Below are positions 1-9,153 of a stretch of DNA of 54,445 nt, in pieces (the stretch's first letter is position 1; each line of letters opens with the position of its first letter). The stretch spans positions 1 to 54,445 of the forward strand of contig JBHHZP010000003.1 in NCBI GenBank assembly GCA_046758085.1, read 5' to 3'. A model generated the notes under the pieces. The model was not told the DNA's origin. It saw only the letters and a program-made list of their open reading frames with translations, and ran no database searches. Origin of the DNA: VRUB01 sp046758085 (lineage in GTDB: Bacteria > Pseudomonadota > Gammaproteobacteria > Acidiferrobacterales > SPGG2). The position numbers were made by a program, and so were the translations under genes.

Positions 1-825
1 ATCCACGCGTTCGCCGGCCAGCTCATTCGAGACGCTTTGCACACGCGACCCACGCATGCCGACACACGCGCCAATAGGATCGATACGCGGATCGTTTGTG
101 CTGACCGCGATCTTGGCGCGCAATCCCGGGTCACGTGCGGCCCGGTGGATCTCGATAAGACCCTCGCCCGCCTCGGGTACCTCGAGCTTGAACAGCTCGA
201 TCAGTAGCTGTGGCGCGGTGCGACTGAGAAAAAGCTGCGGCCCGCGCGGAACCGACTGCACGTCTTCCAGATAGGCACGAATGCGATCCCCCGGACGCAG
301 GCCCTCGCGCAGGATCATCTTAGATTTTCCCAGCAACGCCTCGGCATCACCCAGATCCACAATGGCGTCGCCGCGCTCCATGCGCTTGACTACCCCTGTC
401 ACCATCTGGCCCTTGCGTTCGCTATACTGCTTGACGATCTGTTCGCGTTCGGCCTCGCGCACTTTCTGCAGGATGACCTGCTTAGCCGCCTGCGCGGCAA
501 TGCGACCGAATACCACCGGTTCCAACGGATCCTCGACGAACCCGCCGATCTCTGCATTTGGATCGCGTGCCAGTGCCTCGCTCAGCGGCAGCTGGCGATC
601 CGGGAACTCCACCTCCTCGACGTCATCCGGCAACACTTCCCAACGTCGAAACGTGTCGTACTCACCGGTGTCACGATGGATCGATACGCGTGCATCGATG
701 TCCTGTTGATGGCGCTTGCGTGTCGCAGTCGCCAACGCGGCTTCGAGGGCCTCGAAGATCACCTCTTTCTCGACACCCTTGTCCCGCGAAAGCGCATCCA
801 CCATCAGTAATATTTCATTACTCAT
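1..825 (-). CDS. nusA: Transcription termination/antitermination factor NusA, N-terminal 275 residues (cut by window edge)
   Basis: NusA binds RNA polymerase and nascent RNA and modulates pausing, termination and antitermination. The visible part starts MSNEILLMVDALSRDKGVEKE, the NusA N-terminal polymerase-binding domain. An S1 domain follows at about residues 130-200 (GQMVTGVVKRMERGDAIVDL), then the start of the first KH domain with the signature DPIGACVGMRGSRVQSV. The frame is open to position 1, so the rest of the KH domains and any acidic repeats lie outside the window. It sits 29 bp after rimP on the same strand, the conserved rimP-nusA-infB order, and is presumably cotranscribed from the promoter upstream of rimP. 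The identification is secure; only the 3' end is missing. Confidence 0.97.
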   Translation of the reverse strand, partial: MSNEILLMVDALSRDKGVEKEVIFEALEAALATATRKRHQQDIDARVSIHRDTGEYDTFRRWEVLPDDVEEVEFPDRQLPLSEALARDPNAEIGGFVEDPLEPVVFGRIAAQAAKQVILQKVREAEREQIVKQYSERKGQMVTGVVKRMERGDAIVDLGDAEALLGKSKMILREGLRPGDRIRAYLEDVQSVPRGPQLFLSRTAPQLLIELFKLEVPEAGEGLIEIHRAARDPGLRAKIAVSTNDPRIDPIGACVGMRGSRVQSVSNELAGERVD

Positions 826-854
826 ATACTCGTCTCATCAGCCCTGCCCGGCAT

Positions 855-1313
855 TTATAGCCTGGGCACCAGCCTCGCCTTATCAATACTGTCAAACGCC
901 AAATCCAGCTTCTCCTGGCCCACGTCGAGCACCACGTGATCCCCGGACATACCGATGAGGCAACCCTTAAAATTCCTCTGCCCAGCCAGTGGCTCGCGCA
1001 TTCTAATCTTGATAATCTCGCCTGCAAATCGCTCGAAATCTGCCCGTTTCACCAGCGGCCGATCCAGACCGGGCGAGGATACCTCAAGCGTGTACGGACC
1101 CTGGACGCGATCCTCTACATCCAGGACCGCACTCAGTTGCATACTCACACGCGCGCAATCGTCTACACTTACGCCGCCGGGACTGTCCATGTACACCCTC
1201 AGAACCGGGGTTCGGCTGGAGCCCGCCAGTTCCACATGCACCAGCTCGAAGCCCATAGCGGTCACCGTGGGCTCGAGCACTTCGCGCAGCTCAGACCTGA
1301 CTGCAGACATCAT
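855..1313 (-). CDS. rimP: Ribosome maturation factor RimP
   Basis: RimP assists assembly of the 30S ribosomal subunit in the cytoplasm. The roughly 152-residue protein shows the family pattern: an N-terminal half with ELVHVELAGSSRTPVLRVYMD and DDCARVSMQLSAVLDVED, the motif YTLEVSSPGLDRPL, and a C-terminal Sm-like domain. A TTG 18 nt upstream (1331) is in frame but lies inside the leader hairpin. The tandem ATG-ATG at 1313/1310 follows AAAGGA, so one of these is the likely start. The gene precedes nusA, as in most gammaproteobacteria. Confidence 0.96.
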   Translation of the reverse strand: MMSAVRSELREVLEPTVTAMGFELVHVELAGSSRTPVLRVYMDSPGGVSVDDCARVSMQLSAVLDVEDRVQGPYTLEVSSPGLDRPLVKRADFERFAGEIIKIRMREPLAGQRNFKGCLIGMSGDHVVLDVGQEKLDLAFDSIDKARLVPRL

Positions 1314-1329
1314 CTCGTCCTTTAAACGC

Positions 1330-1354
1330 AAAAGTGGGCGTCAAGCCCACTTTT
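1330..1354 (-). promoter_or_regulatory. rimP leader hairpin (attenuator-like)
   Basis: Read on minus, AAAAGTGGGC and GCCCACTTTT form a perfect 10-bp stem with a 5-nt loop. It ends in TTTTGCG about 17 nt before the rimP start codon. A terminator-like hairpin directly ahead of rimP is a described proteobacterial leader (Rfam family rimP). It probably controls read-through into rimP-nusA; the mechanism here is inferred. Confidence 0.75.
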
Positions 1355-1396
1355 CTAAAACAGTCCTGTTGTTCCGGCCCCACCCTAGCAGCGCAG

Positions 1397-1424
1397 ATTA
1401 TAAGCCTATCGCCGTAAAACTCAA
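1397..1424 (-). promoter_or_regulatory. Candidate sigma-70 promoter of rimP-nusA
   Basis: On minus, TTGAGT (1424-1419) and a perfect TATAAT (1402-1397) are separated by 16 nt. Transcription would begin near 1390, giving a leader of about 75 nt that contains the hairpin at 1330-1354. The rest of the stretch 1425-1523 shows no other recognisable signal. Confidence 0.6.
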
Positions 1425-1523
1425 CGCGCAACACGGCTTCTTCGGGTACGTACAGCCATCGTCTTGGTGCCTGCGTGCGCGCCGCGCGCGCCTGCGGATA
1501 CCGCCGTGGCTCATGGGTACCGA

Positions 1524-1576
1524 TAAAATGGGGATTTTTATGTGATTTTTCAAGCCCTTGTGGGCTCGATCCCCAT
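1524..1576 (-). terminator. Probable terminator after tRNA-fMet
   Basis: On minus, ATGGGGAT (1576-1569) pairs with ATCCCCAT (1535-1528), and an inner stem GAGCCC/GGGCTT lies between them. The outer stem is followed by TTTTATC. It lies 33 nt past the 3' end of the tRNA, so it likely ends the tRNA transcript before rimP restarts from its own promoter. Confidence 0.55.
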
Positions 1577-1608
1577 ATATGATATTAAACTATAATGTAA
1601 GACAAATC

Positions 1609-1685
<77 letters not shown>

Positions 1686-1815
1686 ACGGAATCGCGAAGT
1701 CTACCAAGGTGCGATTCAATTTCAAGGCGCTCGGGCCCATCGCGCGCCCACCGCCTCACCTACCGAGGTTCGACCACGCCGCGCCGGCCCGGGTTTGTGT
1801 CGTCCACGGTCGCAC

Positions 1816-2592
1816 TCAGCCAGACGCTGCGTGCGCTATCGCGCCGCGTTCCTTCACCAGGTACTGGGCACAATAGACGCGCGCTGTCCATCGCATCAGA
1901 TCCCCAAGGACACCAAGGGCCAGCACCACGACCAGCGGTACATTGTCCGGCACAATCCAAAAGAGGGCCACCGGAAACAGCACCAGGAATGCGAGGTAAC
2001 CTGATGTCGATAACCGTCGCCAAAGGGTCACCACCGCGGCTCGCATGGTCGAAACCATGCGGAAGTCCCGCGTGACAAACACGAGCGGCAGCCAGTACAC
2101 CAGCAGGAACGGGATAATAAACAGGGCGATCGCGCCAATCAGATTCATCGTCGGTGCAATCTCTGCGAGTCGAGCTTGCACCTCCAACTCGCCGCTAGCG
2201 CCCGTTGCCAAGGCGCTAAGGAAAAATACGGCTGTCAGCAACACAACGAGAACGGCCTTGATGCATAACCACACGAACTGGTTGAAAACTTCCTTTCCTC
2301 GCTGCAGGATCTCGGGCACTGAAACGGTTCCATCACCCACCACAAATGCACGAAGGGCGCCCCCGAACAAGTACGCGTAAACGAAAAGAGACAACGCGAC
2401 CAACAACGCCAGAGAAGACGTGGGGCCCGCTTCAGACGTCGTGGGCACGGACGCCGGTATGATCATGTGGCTCCACGAAATCACGATGAATACCCTCACA
2501 GCAATGACAAGCCATACTCCCGGGCTCAGTACGGCCCGCACGGCGGCCCTGATGCGCAGCTCGTTTTCGCCTTGTCTCGCCTGTGGATTCAT
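1816..2592 (-). CDS. Unknown multi-pass inner-membrane protein
   Basis: A 258-residue protein with about six hydrophobic segments: near residues 25-48 (PGVWLVIAVRVFIVISWSHM), 60-85, 108-130, 150-172, 195-212 and 215-235. There is a short charged N-terminus (MNPQARQGENELRIR). I recognise no catalytic or transport motif. It starts 35 bp after the cysZ stop on the same strand with GGGAATC before its ATG, so it is probably cotranscribed with cysZ. Function is unknown, and a role linked to CysZ would be a guess. Confidence 0.75.
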   Translation of the reverse strand: MNPQARQGENELRIRAAVRAVLSPGVWLVIAVRVFIVISWSHMIIPASVPTTSEAGPTSSLALLVALSLFVYAYLFGGALRAFVVGDGTVSVPEILQRGKEVFNQFVWLCIKAVLVVLLTAVFFLSALATGASGELEVQARLAEIAPTMNLIGAIALFIIPFLLVYWLPLVFVTRDFRMVSTMRAAVVTLWRRLSTSGYLAFLVLFPVALFWIVPDNVPLVVVLALGVLGDLMRWTARVYCAQYLVKERGAIAHAASG

Positions 2593-2627
2593 GATTCCCG
2601 ATGCTCGCTGGTTTTCGATATGCTACC

Positions 2628-3386
2628 TCAAGAGCCCGGTCTCGGGCGCCGGTGCTGCAAATGATCTACCCACATGGCGGTCGCACCGGCTACCGATGCC
2701 GGGATAACCGTCAAGTTAATCACGGGTACCACCATGATAGCCATTACCGCAGCGCCAAAACCCCGCGTCAGGAAAATATTCGCTCTCGCGAGCCGCCTGA
2801 CCTCGGAAAAATGCAGGCCATAGTTTTCCATCGGGTAGGCCAGATACTCAAGCGCCAACATCCAGGCGGTGATAATCAGCCAGACAAAGGGGGCGACGAC
2901 ATTGATCACGGGGATCAATGTCAAAACCAGTGGAAACAAGATAACGATCAGAAAATAACGAAGCTTTCTCAGTTCGTTGACAATCGCTTCAACGACAGCC
3001 CCAAGCCTGTTGGGCTCGCTGCCCATACCACCATCGTTGATTCGCCCGCCAAGCACACGCTCCACTCGCTCGGCAAGCAGCCCGTTGAACGGCGCTGCGA
3101 TGAGATTGGCAACCATCGTAAAGGCGAAAAACATGAGCAATCCCGCCGCCGCCGCGAAAACCACCCACAAGATGCCACGCGCTAGCGCCGCCCACCGGCC
3201 CTGCACGCTCGGTAATAACCAGTCCATTAACGATTCGAACTGGCTCGCGCCAAACCATATCAGAACAACGAATACCGAGATGTTTATCAGAAGCGGCGCC
3301 AAGAAGAAACGGCGCAGCCCCGACCGCATGATCAAACGCGATCCGCGAAGCAGATATGTCGGTCCAATGACTAGATCGCTAATCAA
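2628..3386 (-). CDS. cysZ: CysZ-type sulfate permease (EI24 family)
   Basis: CysZ is an inner-membrane protein that admits sulfate for cysteine synthesis. The 252-residue product matches the family in the most conserved stretches: NLIAAPFNGLLAERVERVL, APFVWLIITAWMLALEYL followed by YPMENYG, and a C-terminal ASVAGATAMWVD. Hydrophobic segments fall near residues 28-48, 68-98, 145-165 and 165-185, with a C-terminal pair. The frame opens with TTG at 3386 without a strong ribosome site. An ATG 19 codons later would cut into the conserved N-terminus, so TTG is preferred. It follows nuoN after 312 bp and leads into the unknown membrane gene. Confidence 0.88.
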   Translation of the reverse strand: MISDLVIGPTYLLRGSRLIMRSGLRRFFLAPLLINISVFVVLIWFGASQFESLMDWLLPSVQGRWAALARGILWVVFAAAAGLLMFFAFTMVANLIAAPFNGLLAERVERVLGGRINDGGMGSEPNRLGAVVEAIVNELRKLRYFLIVILFPLVLTLIPVINVVAPFVWLIITAWMLALEYLAYPMENYGLHFSEVRRLARANIFLTRGFGAAVMAIMVVPVINLTVIPASVAGATAMWVDHLQHRRPRPGS

Positions 3387-3698
3387 CGCTGGTCTGCCGG
3401 CGGAGAGCCGGCACAGCTCCCGGCCACATCATTACACAGTTCTGACGAGCTAGCACCCGCAGCATTAGGTACTGCCTATCGAAGGTTCACCAGTGTCAGC
3501 GACACACGAGCGGTGCACCGCCCCTGTACAAAACCCCGCCAGGGGGCACGGACAGGGGAGCCGTGCCTGTGTGCCGCGACAGGGAATGTTTGGTCGCGAA
3601 CTTCCAGGGCGCGGCGGCAACAGGCGGCGCCCCAAGCCGGGTCCTGACACCGGCGAAACGCCGTGCGTGAACTATTATTGTGCTCCGCGCGGAACTCT
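3387..3698. other. Gene-free stretch between nuoN and cysZ
   Basis: 312 bp with no convincing coding frame. The only clear structure is a 7-bp inverted repeat, GGCACGG (3545-3551) and CCGTGCC (3561-3567), without a following T-run. It may end the nuo transcript or shape the cysZ leader. No promoter was convincing by eye. Confidence 0.5.
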
Positions 3699-5144
3699 TC
3701 AGGTTATAGCCGATATAGCTCGTGCGCACAGATCGATGACGGTCCCCACCCACGGCATAATCAACAGCAGTGCCAGGCCGTTGATCCCGATCAAAATTCG
3801 CATGTCCGTACCCGCGTGGATCGGCTCGCTGCTGGTAGCATCATCGAAGTACATGAGCTTCACCACGCGCAGATAATAATACGCCCCGATCACCGCCAGC
3901 AGCACAGCCACGATCGCCAGCCAGGTCATGTCCGCCTGCACGACGGATTGAATGACCAGCAGCTTGGAGTAGAACCCAACGGTGGGTGGAACACCGGCCA
4001 TCGAGAACATGAGCAGCAGCATCATGAACGCGTACCAGGGCTTTCTTTGATTCAGCCCTTTGAAATCATCCAACTGCTCCGCCTCGAACCCTGCACGCGA
4101 CAGCAGGATTATCATGCCGAATGCGCCCAACGCCATGGTCGCATAGATCAAGACGTAAAACAGCGCAGAGCTGTAACCATTTTGCGTGGCAGCCGATATA
4201 CCCAGCAAGAAAAATCCCATATGCGCTATCGAGGAGTAAGCCAGCATACGCTTGATGTTACTTTGCGCAATGGCGACGAAATTCCCTAACGCCATCGAGA
4301 GTACGGCAAGGACGATAATCATATCTTGCCAGGACACTGCGAGGCCCTCGAGGCCCCCAACGAGTAGGCGCATGATCAACGCAAAACCCGCGAGCTTCGG
4401 CGCCGTCCCGATGTAAAGCGTAACCGAGGTGGGTGCACCGTGATACACATCCGGAAGCCACATGTGAAAAGGCACTGCCCCGACCTTGAACGCGATTCCC
4501 ACTATCACAAAAACCATTCCGAAGATCAGCACAACGTCATCGGTGGAGATCCTGGTAATGGCGTCTTTGACGACCGCGATATCGAGACTTCCCGTCAATC
4601 CATACAGGATTGACATGCCATAAAGCAACATGCCCGAGGAAAGCGCCCCGAGCACAAAGTATTTCATGGCCGCCTCCGTTGCCGGGACGGAATCTCGCTG
4701 GAATGCCACCATCGCATACAGGCTCAAAGACAAGAGCTCGAGCCCCAGGTACAACGTCAGAAAATGACTGGCCGAGGCCATGATCATCATGCCCACGACC
4801 CCGAACAGGCCCAGTACAAAATACTCGCCGCGATACATATCGCGTGCCTGCAAGTACTCACGAGAGTACACAAAAACGAAGAAGATGATCACGTAGGTTG
4901 CGAGCTTCAATAGGTCCGACAACGTGTCGTGGATAAACATGTCATGGAAGGTCGGTCCCATGGATGTTGATACACCTTGGAGTGTCAGCACTATGGCCCC
5001 CACCAGGGTCGCCTGCGAAAGCATATAGGTGGCAAGGCGTGTTTGCTTGCTGAGGAACAGATCCATAACAAGGATCACACATGCCATCGAGAAAACCCAT
5101 ATCTCGGGCAGCGCGGGCAGAAAATTAGGTACGTCGACAGTCAT
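3699..5144 (-). CDS. nuoN: NADH-quinone oxidoreductase subunit N
   Basis: NuoN is one of three antiporter-like membrane subunits of complex I that pump protons. The 481-residue product is hydrophobic throughout, with about 14 predicted helices. It carries the family signature GAVPFHMWLPDVYHGAPTSV and the helix AYSSIAHMGFFLLGI with the conserved lysine just before it (NIKRML). It is the last gene of the nuo operon, and a heptad-repeat palindrome separates it from nuoM. No disruption is visible. Confidence 0.97.
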   Translation of the reverse strand: MTVDVPNFLPALPEIWVFSMACVILVMDLFLSKQTRLATYMLSQATLVGAIVLTLQGVSTSMGPTFHDMFIHDTLSDLLKLATYVIIFFVFVYSREYLQARDMYRGEYFVLGLFGVVGMMIMASASHFLTLYLGLELLSLSLYAMVAFQRDSVPATEAAMKYFVLGALSSGMLLYGMSILYGLTGSLDIAVVKDAITRISTDDVVLIFGMVFVIVGIAFKVGAVPFHMWLPDVYHGAPTSVTLYIGTAPKLAGFALIMRLLVGGLEGLAVSWQDMIIVLAVLSMALGNFVAIAQSNIKRMLAYSSIAHMGFFLLGISAATQNGYSSALFYVLIYATMALGAFGMIILLSRAGFEAEQLDDFKGLNQRKPWYAFMMLLLMFSMAGVPPTVGFYSKLLVIQSVVQADMTWLAIVAVLLAVIGAYYYLRVVKLMYFDDATSSEPIHAGTDMRILIGINGLALLLIMPWVGTVIDLCARAISAIT

Positions 5145-5151
5145 CGCTCTA

Positions 5152-5256
5152 GTGCGTGAGATGTGAAGTGTGAGGTGTGAGGCGAAAAAACCAGTGCCTG
5201 GCTCGGTCGTGTCTGCTCTTTCATTACTTCACTCCCCACTCCTTTCGCCTCTCTCC
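5152..5256. repeat. Palindromic heptad-repeat element 1 (nuoM/nuoN gap)
   Basis: The left arm (5156-5183) is four consecutive 7-nt units: GTGAGAT, GTGAAGT, GTGAGGT, GTGAGGC. The right arm (5219-5256), read on the opposite strand, holds GAGAGGC, GAAAGGA, GTGGGGA, GTGAAGT. A unique centre of about 35 bp lies between. The arms are inverted and share the GTGARGT flavour, which differs from that of the other copies. The element fills nearly the whole 118-bp gap. Confidence 0.75.
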
Positions 5257-5262
5257 TGATGT

Positions 5263-6744
5263 TCACAGTTTCGATATTGAAACCTGCTCAAGCAGGTGGT
5301 CAGTAGACGCATGCAACACCTCCAAGAACGGGAATGGCCACAGCCCCAGGCCGAGCACCGCAAACGCGAGCAAAGCCAGAAACAATATCTCGCGCGGCGT
5401 TATATCCTCGAGGCGGGCCACATTCTCATTGGCGATCCCGCCGAATATAACCCGCTTGTACATCCACAGTGTATAGGCTGCACCGAATACGAGGATCGTG
5501 GCAGCCAGAATTGCATACCACACGTTCACCTTGTACGAGCCCACGATCACCAGGAACTCACCGACAAAGCCTGACGTGCCGGGCAGGCCGGTGTTCGCCA
5601 GCGCGAACAGCATCATGAACGACGCAAACACAGGCATGCGGTTCGCGACGCCACCGTAGTCGCTGATCTCGCGCGAGTGCAACCGGTCATACAGAACACC
5701 GACGCACAGGAACAAGGCGCCCGAGATGAACCCATGCGAAATCATTTGCACCATCCCGCCCTCGATGCCCTGTGAGTTGAACACGAAAAACCCCATTGTC
5801 ACGAAGCCCATGTGGGCGATCGATGAGTACGCGATCAGGCGCTTCATGTCCGCTTGCATCAGCGTCACCAGGCCAATATAGACGATGGCAACTAGCGACA
5901 GCGCGATCATGAATCCCGCAAGTTCGTGGCTGGCATCCGGGGTGATGGGTAAGCTGAAACGTAAAAAACCGTAACCGCCCATCTTCAGCAGGATGGCCGC
6001 AAGAATGACGGACCCCCCTGTGGGGGCCTCGGTGTGTGCATCAGGGAGCCAGGTGTGTACGGGCCACATCGGCACCTTGACGGCAAACGCAGCAAAGAAG
6101 GCAAGAAAAACCAAAATCTGGGCAGTCAAGCCCAACGCAAGCCCATGGAAGTCCAGTATCTCGAAGCTCTCGCCAGCTTGGTAATACAGATAGATAAACG
6201 ACACCAGCATCAGCACCGAACCCAGGAACGTGTAGAGGAAGAACTTGATGGTGGCATACACACGGTTGGGGCCACCCCATACTCCGATAATGACGAACAT
6301 GGGTACCAGCATGGCTTCCCAGAATATGTAAAATAAAATAGCGTCCAGCGCAGAAAATACGCCTATCATCAAGCCTTCCATCAACAAGAACGCAGCCATG
6401 TACTGGGCAACCTTCTTCTGGATGACCCGCCAGCCGGCAATAACAACGATCACAGTTGAAAAGCTCGTGAGCAGTATCAGTAGCAGGGAAAAACCGTCGA
6501 TGCCCAGGTGGTAGCGGATGTTGAAGGCGTCAATCCAGGCACGGTTTTCCACAAATTGCATTTCCGCGGTACCGAGATCGAACCCCGTGTAAAGCGGGAT
6601 AGTGACGATGAATGTTGCACCGGCAAGTACGAGGCTTATCCACCGAGCGAGCACTGCATTTTCATCACCACGCGTTGCCAGCACGAGCCCGCCACCGACA
6701 AGTGGCAGCCAGATCGCCGTGCTTAGCGCGTACTGGGAAAACAT
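5263..6744 (-). CDS. nuoM: NADH-quinone oxidoreductase subunit M
   Basis: NuoM is an antiporter-like proton-pumping subunit of complex I in the inner membrane. The 493-residue product shows the conserved glutamate helix FYIFWEAMLVPMFVIIGVWG, the signature KVPMWPVHTWLPDAHTEAPT, and the lysine-containing DMKRLIAYSSIAHMGF. Length and the roughly 14 helices fit the family. It lies 21 bp downstream of nuoL and is separated from nuoN by a palindromic repeat. The start is an ATG at 6744. Confidence 0.97.
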   Translation of the reverse strand: MFSQYALSTAIWLPLVGGGLVLATRGDENAVLARWISLVLAGATFIVTIPLYTGFDLGTAEMQFVENRAWIDAFNIRYHLGIDGFSLLLILLTSFSTVIVVIAGWRVIQKKVAQYMAAFLLMEGLMIGVFSALDAILFYIFWEAMLVPMFVIIGVWGGPNRVYATIKFFLYTFLGSVLMLVSFIYLYYQAGESFEILDFHGLALGLTAQILVFLAFFAAFAVKVPMWPVHTWLPDAHTEAPTGGSVILAAILLKMGGYGFLRFSLPITPDASHELAGFMIALSLVAIVYIGLVTLMQADMKRLIAYSSIAHMGFVTMGFFVFNSQGIEGGMVQMISHGFISGALFLCVGVLYDRLHSREISDYGGVANRMPVFASFMMLFALANTGLPGTSGFVGEFLVIVGSYKVNVWYAILAATILVFGAAYTLWMYKRVIFGGIANENVARLEDITPREILFLALLAFAVLGLGLWPFPFLEVLHASTDHLLEQVSISKL

Positions 6745-6765
6745 GTCCGACCTTTTACCTTTTGA

Positions 6766-8730
6766 TTAGCTATGCAGGAAAAATGTGATCAGAAGAAACA
6801 GACCTAAGATCATGGCGAAGGCATAATGGTATACATATCCGGTCTGTACGTGTCGGATAATGGATGCAAACCAACCGATCACTCGCGCCGTGCCATTAAC
6901 CGCCAGCCCGTCGATCAGCGTAACGTCACCAATACGCCAGAACATGCGCCCGATCTTCCGCGCACCACCCGCAAATACCACGTCATTGACGTCATCGAAG
7001 TAATACTTGCGCACCAGAATCATGTAAATGAGTCGTGCCTTGCGGCTGACAACAGCTGGAAGATGCGGATAACGAATGTAGAAGAGCCAGGCAGCAATGA
7101 TACCGGCCACCGCGAGGAAGAACGGCAGTGATTCCAAGCCATGACCGATAAAAGGCCCTATACCTTCGAAATGCGCACCCAGCTCGGCGAGCACGTTGTG
7201 CTGTGGGGCAACTGCAAGCGAGGCGCCGAAGAGATTGCCGAACAACATCGGTTCGATAAGGACCGCTCCCGCGAACACCGACGGGATCGCCAACATCACC
7301 AACGGAAAGGTCACCACCAGCGGCGACTCTTTGACGTGATGTATAGCATGATCATCCATACGCGGTTTGCCGTGAAACGTCAGAAACACCATGCGGAATG
7401 TGTACAGGGCCGTCACAAACACGCCTATTAGAACCGAGAAGTATGCAAAACCACTGCCGGTTATATGAGATAGGCGTGTTGCTTCAATGATCGAATCCTT
7501 GGAGAAAAAGCCGGCGAGCGCGGGTATCCCACCAAGCGCCAGCGACCCTACTAACATGGTCCAATAGGTGACGGGCATGTACTTACGCAGGCCGCCCATT
7601 TTACGCATGTCTTGCTCGTGATGAAGGGCGATAATAACCGAGCCCGCGGCAAGGAAAAGCAACGCCTTAAAGAAGGCATGAGTGGTGAGATGAAAGATCC
7701 CGGCCGCATAAGCTGACGCCCCGTTGGCAACCATCATGTAACCGAGCTGTGAGATTGTTGAGTAGGCGATTACCCGCTTGATATCGTTTTGCACGACCGC
7801 AACCAGCCCGAGAAAAAGCGCGGTGATAGCGCCGATCACCAACACCACACTCAAGGCAGCATCGGAAAGTTCAAAAAGAGGTGACATGCGCGCTACCATG
7901 AACACGCCGGCCGTCACCATCGTGGCCGCATGGATCAGAGCAGAGATCGGTGTTGGGCCTTCCATGGAATCTGGCAGCCAGACATGCAAAGGCACTTGCG
8001 CGGACTTGCCCATGGCCCCGATAAACAACAATATGCAAATTAGCGTAATGATGTTCCAGTCCACACCCGGTATCCATTGCACGCTGTCCGCGGCAACCTG
8101 GGGGGCAATCGCGAACACTGCGGCATAATCCAGGCTTCCGAAGTAGGTATAGATCACAGCGATGCCGAGCAGGAACCCAAAGTCTCCGGCACGGTTAACA
8201 AGAAACGCCTTCAAGTTCGCATAAATGGCGGATTCCCGATCAAACCAAAAGCCGATCAACAGATAAGAAACCAGACCGACGCCCTCCCACCCAAAAAACA
8301 GCTGCAAGAAGTTGTTGGACATCACCAGCATCAGCATGAAGAAAGTGAACAGCGCCGTATAGCTGAAGAAACGCTGGTATCCCGGGTCGTCGTGCATATA
8401 CCCGATGGTGTATATGTGCACCATGAGTGAAACAAATGTCACCACGACCATCATTACGGCCGCGAGCGGATCGATAAGAAAACCGAACTCGAGCGGTACA
8501 CCACCACTCACCGCCCACGTGTACAGCGGTCCGCTAAACTCGTGACCATTGAAGATGACGTCGTTAAAGACAATCAGTGACAGGAAAAACGACACCGCCA
8601 CACTGAGGATCGCTGCCGTATGAGCACCGCGACGCCCGATCTTCCAGCCAAAAATGCCGGCAATTATGGAGCCAACCAAACAGGAAAGCGGGACGGCGAG
8701 ATAGATGAGCTTTAAATCAAGTCCGGACAT
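6766..8730 (-). CDS. nuoL: NADH-quinone oxidoreductase subunit L
   Basis: NuoL is the distal antiporter-like subunit of complex I, with a long lateral helix that braces the membrane arm. The 654-residue length is normal. Key helices are visible: LFFGWEGVGLVSYLLIGFWF (conserved Glu), SAQVPLHVWLPDSMEGPTPI, and DIKRVIAYSTISQLGYMM (conserved Lys). The C-terminal third continues with KARLIYMILVRKYYFDDVND and a final hydrophobic anchor, the expected traverse helix. It begins 3 bp after nuoK, so the two are probably translationally coupled. Confidence 0.97.
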   Translation of the reverse strand: MSGLDLKLIYLAVPLSCLVGSIIAGIFGWKIGRRGAHTAAILSVAVSFFLSLIVFNDVIFNGHEFSGPLYTWAVSGGVPLEFGFLIDPLAAVMMVVVTFVSLMVHIYTIGYMHDDPGYQRFFSYTALFTFFMLMLVMSNNFLQLFFGWEGVGLVSYLLIGFWFDRESAIYANLKAFLVNRAGDFGFLLGIAVIYTYFGSLDYAAVFAIAPQVAADSVQWIPGVDWNIITLICILLFIGAMGKSAQVPLHVWLPDSMEGPTPISALIHAATMVTAGVFMVARMSPLFELSDAALSVVLVIGAITALFLGLVAVVQNDIKRVIAYSTISQLGYMMVANGASAYAAGIFHLTTHAFFKALLFLAAGSVIIALHHEQDMRKMGGLRKYMPVTYWTMLVGSLALGGIPALAGFFSKDSIIEATRLSHITGSGFAYFSVLIGVFVTALYTFRMVFLTFHGKPRMDDHAIHHVKESPLVVTFPLVMLAIPSVFAGAVLIEPMLFGNLFGASLAVAPQHNVLAELGAHFEGIGPFIGHGLESLPFFLAVAGIIAAWLFYIRYPHLPAVVSRKARLIYMILVRKYYFDDVNDVVFAGGARKIGRMFWRIGDVTLIDGLAVNGTARVIGWFASIIRHVQTGYVYHYAFAMILGLFLLITFFLHS

Positions 8731-8733
8731 GGG

Positions 8734-9039
8734 CTAACCCTTGAGCACGTCGAGATCTTCCACATTGATGGTGCGGCGGTTGCGGAAAAGAACTATGAGG
8801 ATGGCGAGCCCAATGGCAGCCTCTGCTGCTGCGACCGTAAGTATAAAGAACACGAAAACCTGTCCTGCGATGTCGTCGAGATAGTGAGAAAAGGCGATAA
8901 AGTTGATGTTCACGGCGAGCAACATCAACTCGATCGACATGAGCAAAATTACGACGTTCTTGCGATTCAGGAATATCCCGACGACGCTAAGGCAAAAAAG
9001 GATGGCGCCCAGGATCAAGTAGTGTGACAGCGGAATCAT
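8734..9039 (-). CDS. nuoK: NADH-quinone oxidoreductase subunit K
   Basis: NuoK is a small three-helix subunit of the complex I membrane arm that takes part in proton translocation. From the ATG at 9039 the 101-residue protein reads MIPLSHYLILGAILFCLSVV, the standard NuoK opening. It keeps the two buried glutamates (MSIELMLLAVNINFIAF and AAEAAIGLAILIVLF). An upstream in-frame extension to 9093 is encoded by repeat DNA (element 2) and is unlikely to be translated as part of NuoK. Confidence 0.96.
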   Translation of the reverse strand: MIPLSHYLILGAILFCLSVVGIFLNRKNVVILLMSIELMLLAVNINFIAFSHYLDDIAGQVFVFFILTVAAAEAAIGLAILIVLFRNRRTINVEDLDVLKG

Positions 9040-9045
9040 TTGTCT

Positions 9046-9153
9046 AGTAGCCAGTTGCTGGTAGCTGGTAGCTAGTGTTTTGCATTCTGTCACTCCAACT
9101 GTGTAACCGTATCAAGAAAAACTCGCTACCAGCTACTCGCTACTTGCTACTGT
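9046..9153. repeat. Palindromic heptad-repeat element 2 (nuoJ/nuoK gap)
   Basis: Left arm units from 9046: AGTAGCC, AGTTGCT, GGTAGCT, GGTAGCT. The right arm (about 9120-9153), read on minus, is AGTAGCA, AGTAGCG, AGTAGCT, GGTAGCG. The arms flank a unique centre of about 40 bp. The right arm enters nuoJ, so the last NuoJ codons (Ser-Ser-Lys-stop) are heptad sequence. The GGTAGCT unit appears in both arms here but not in the other copies. Confidence 0.8.
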
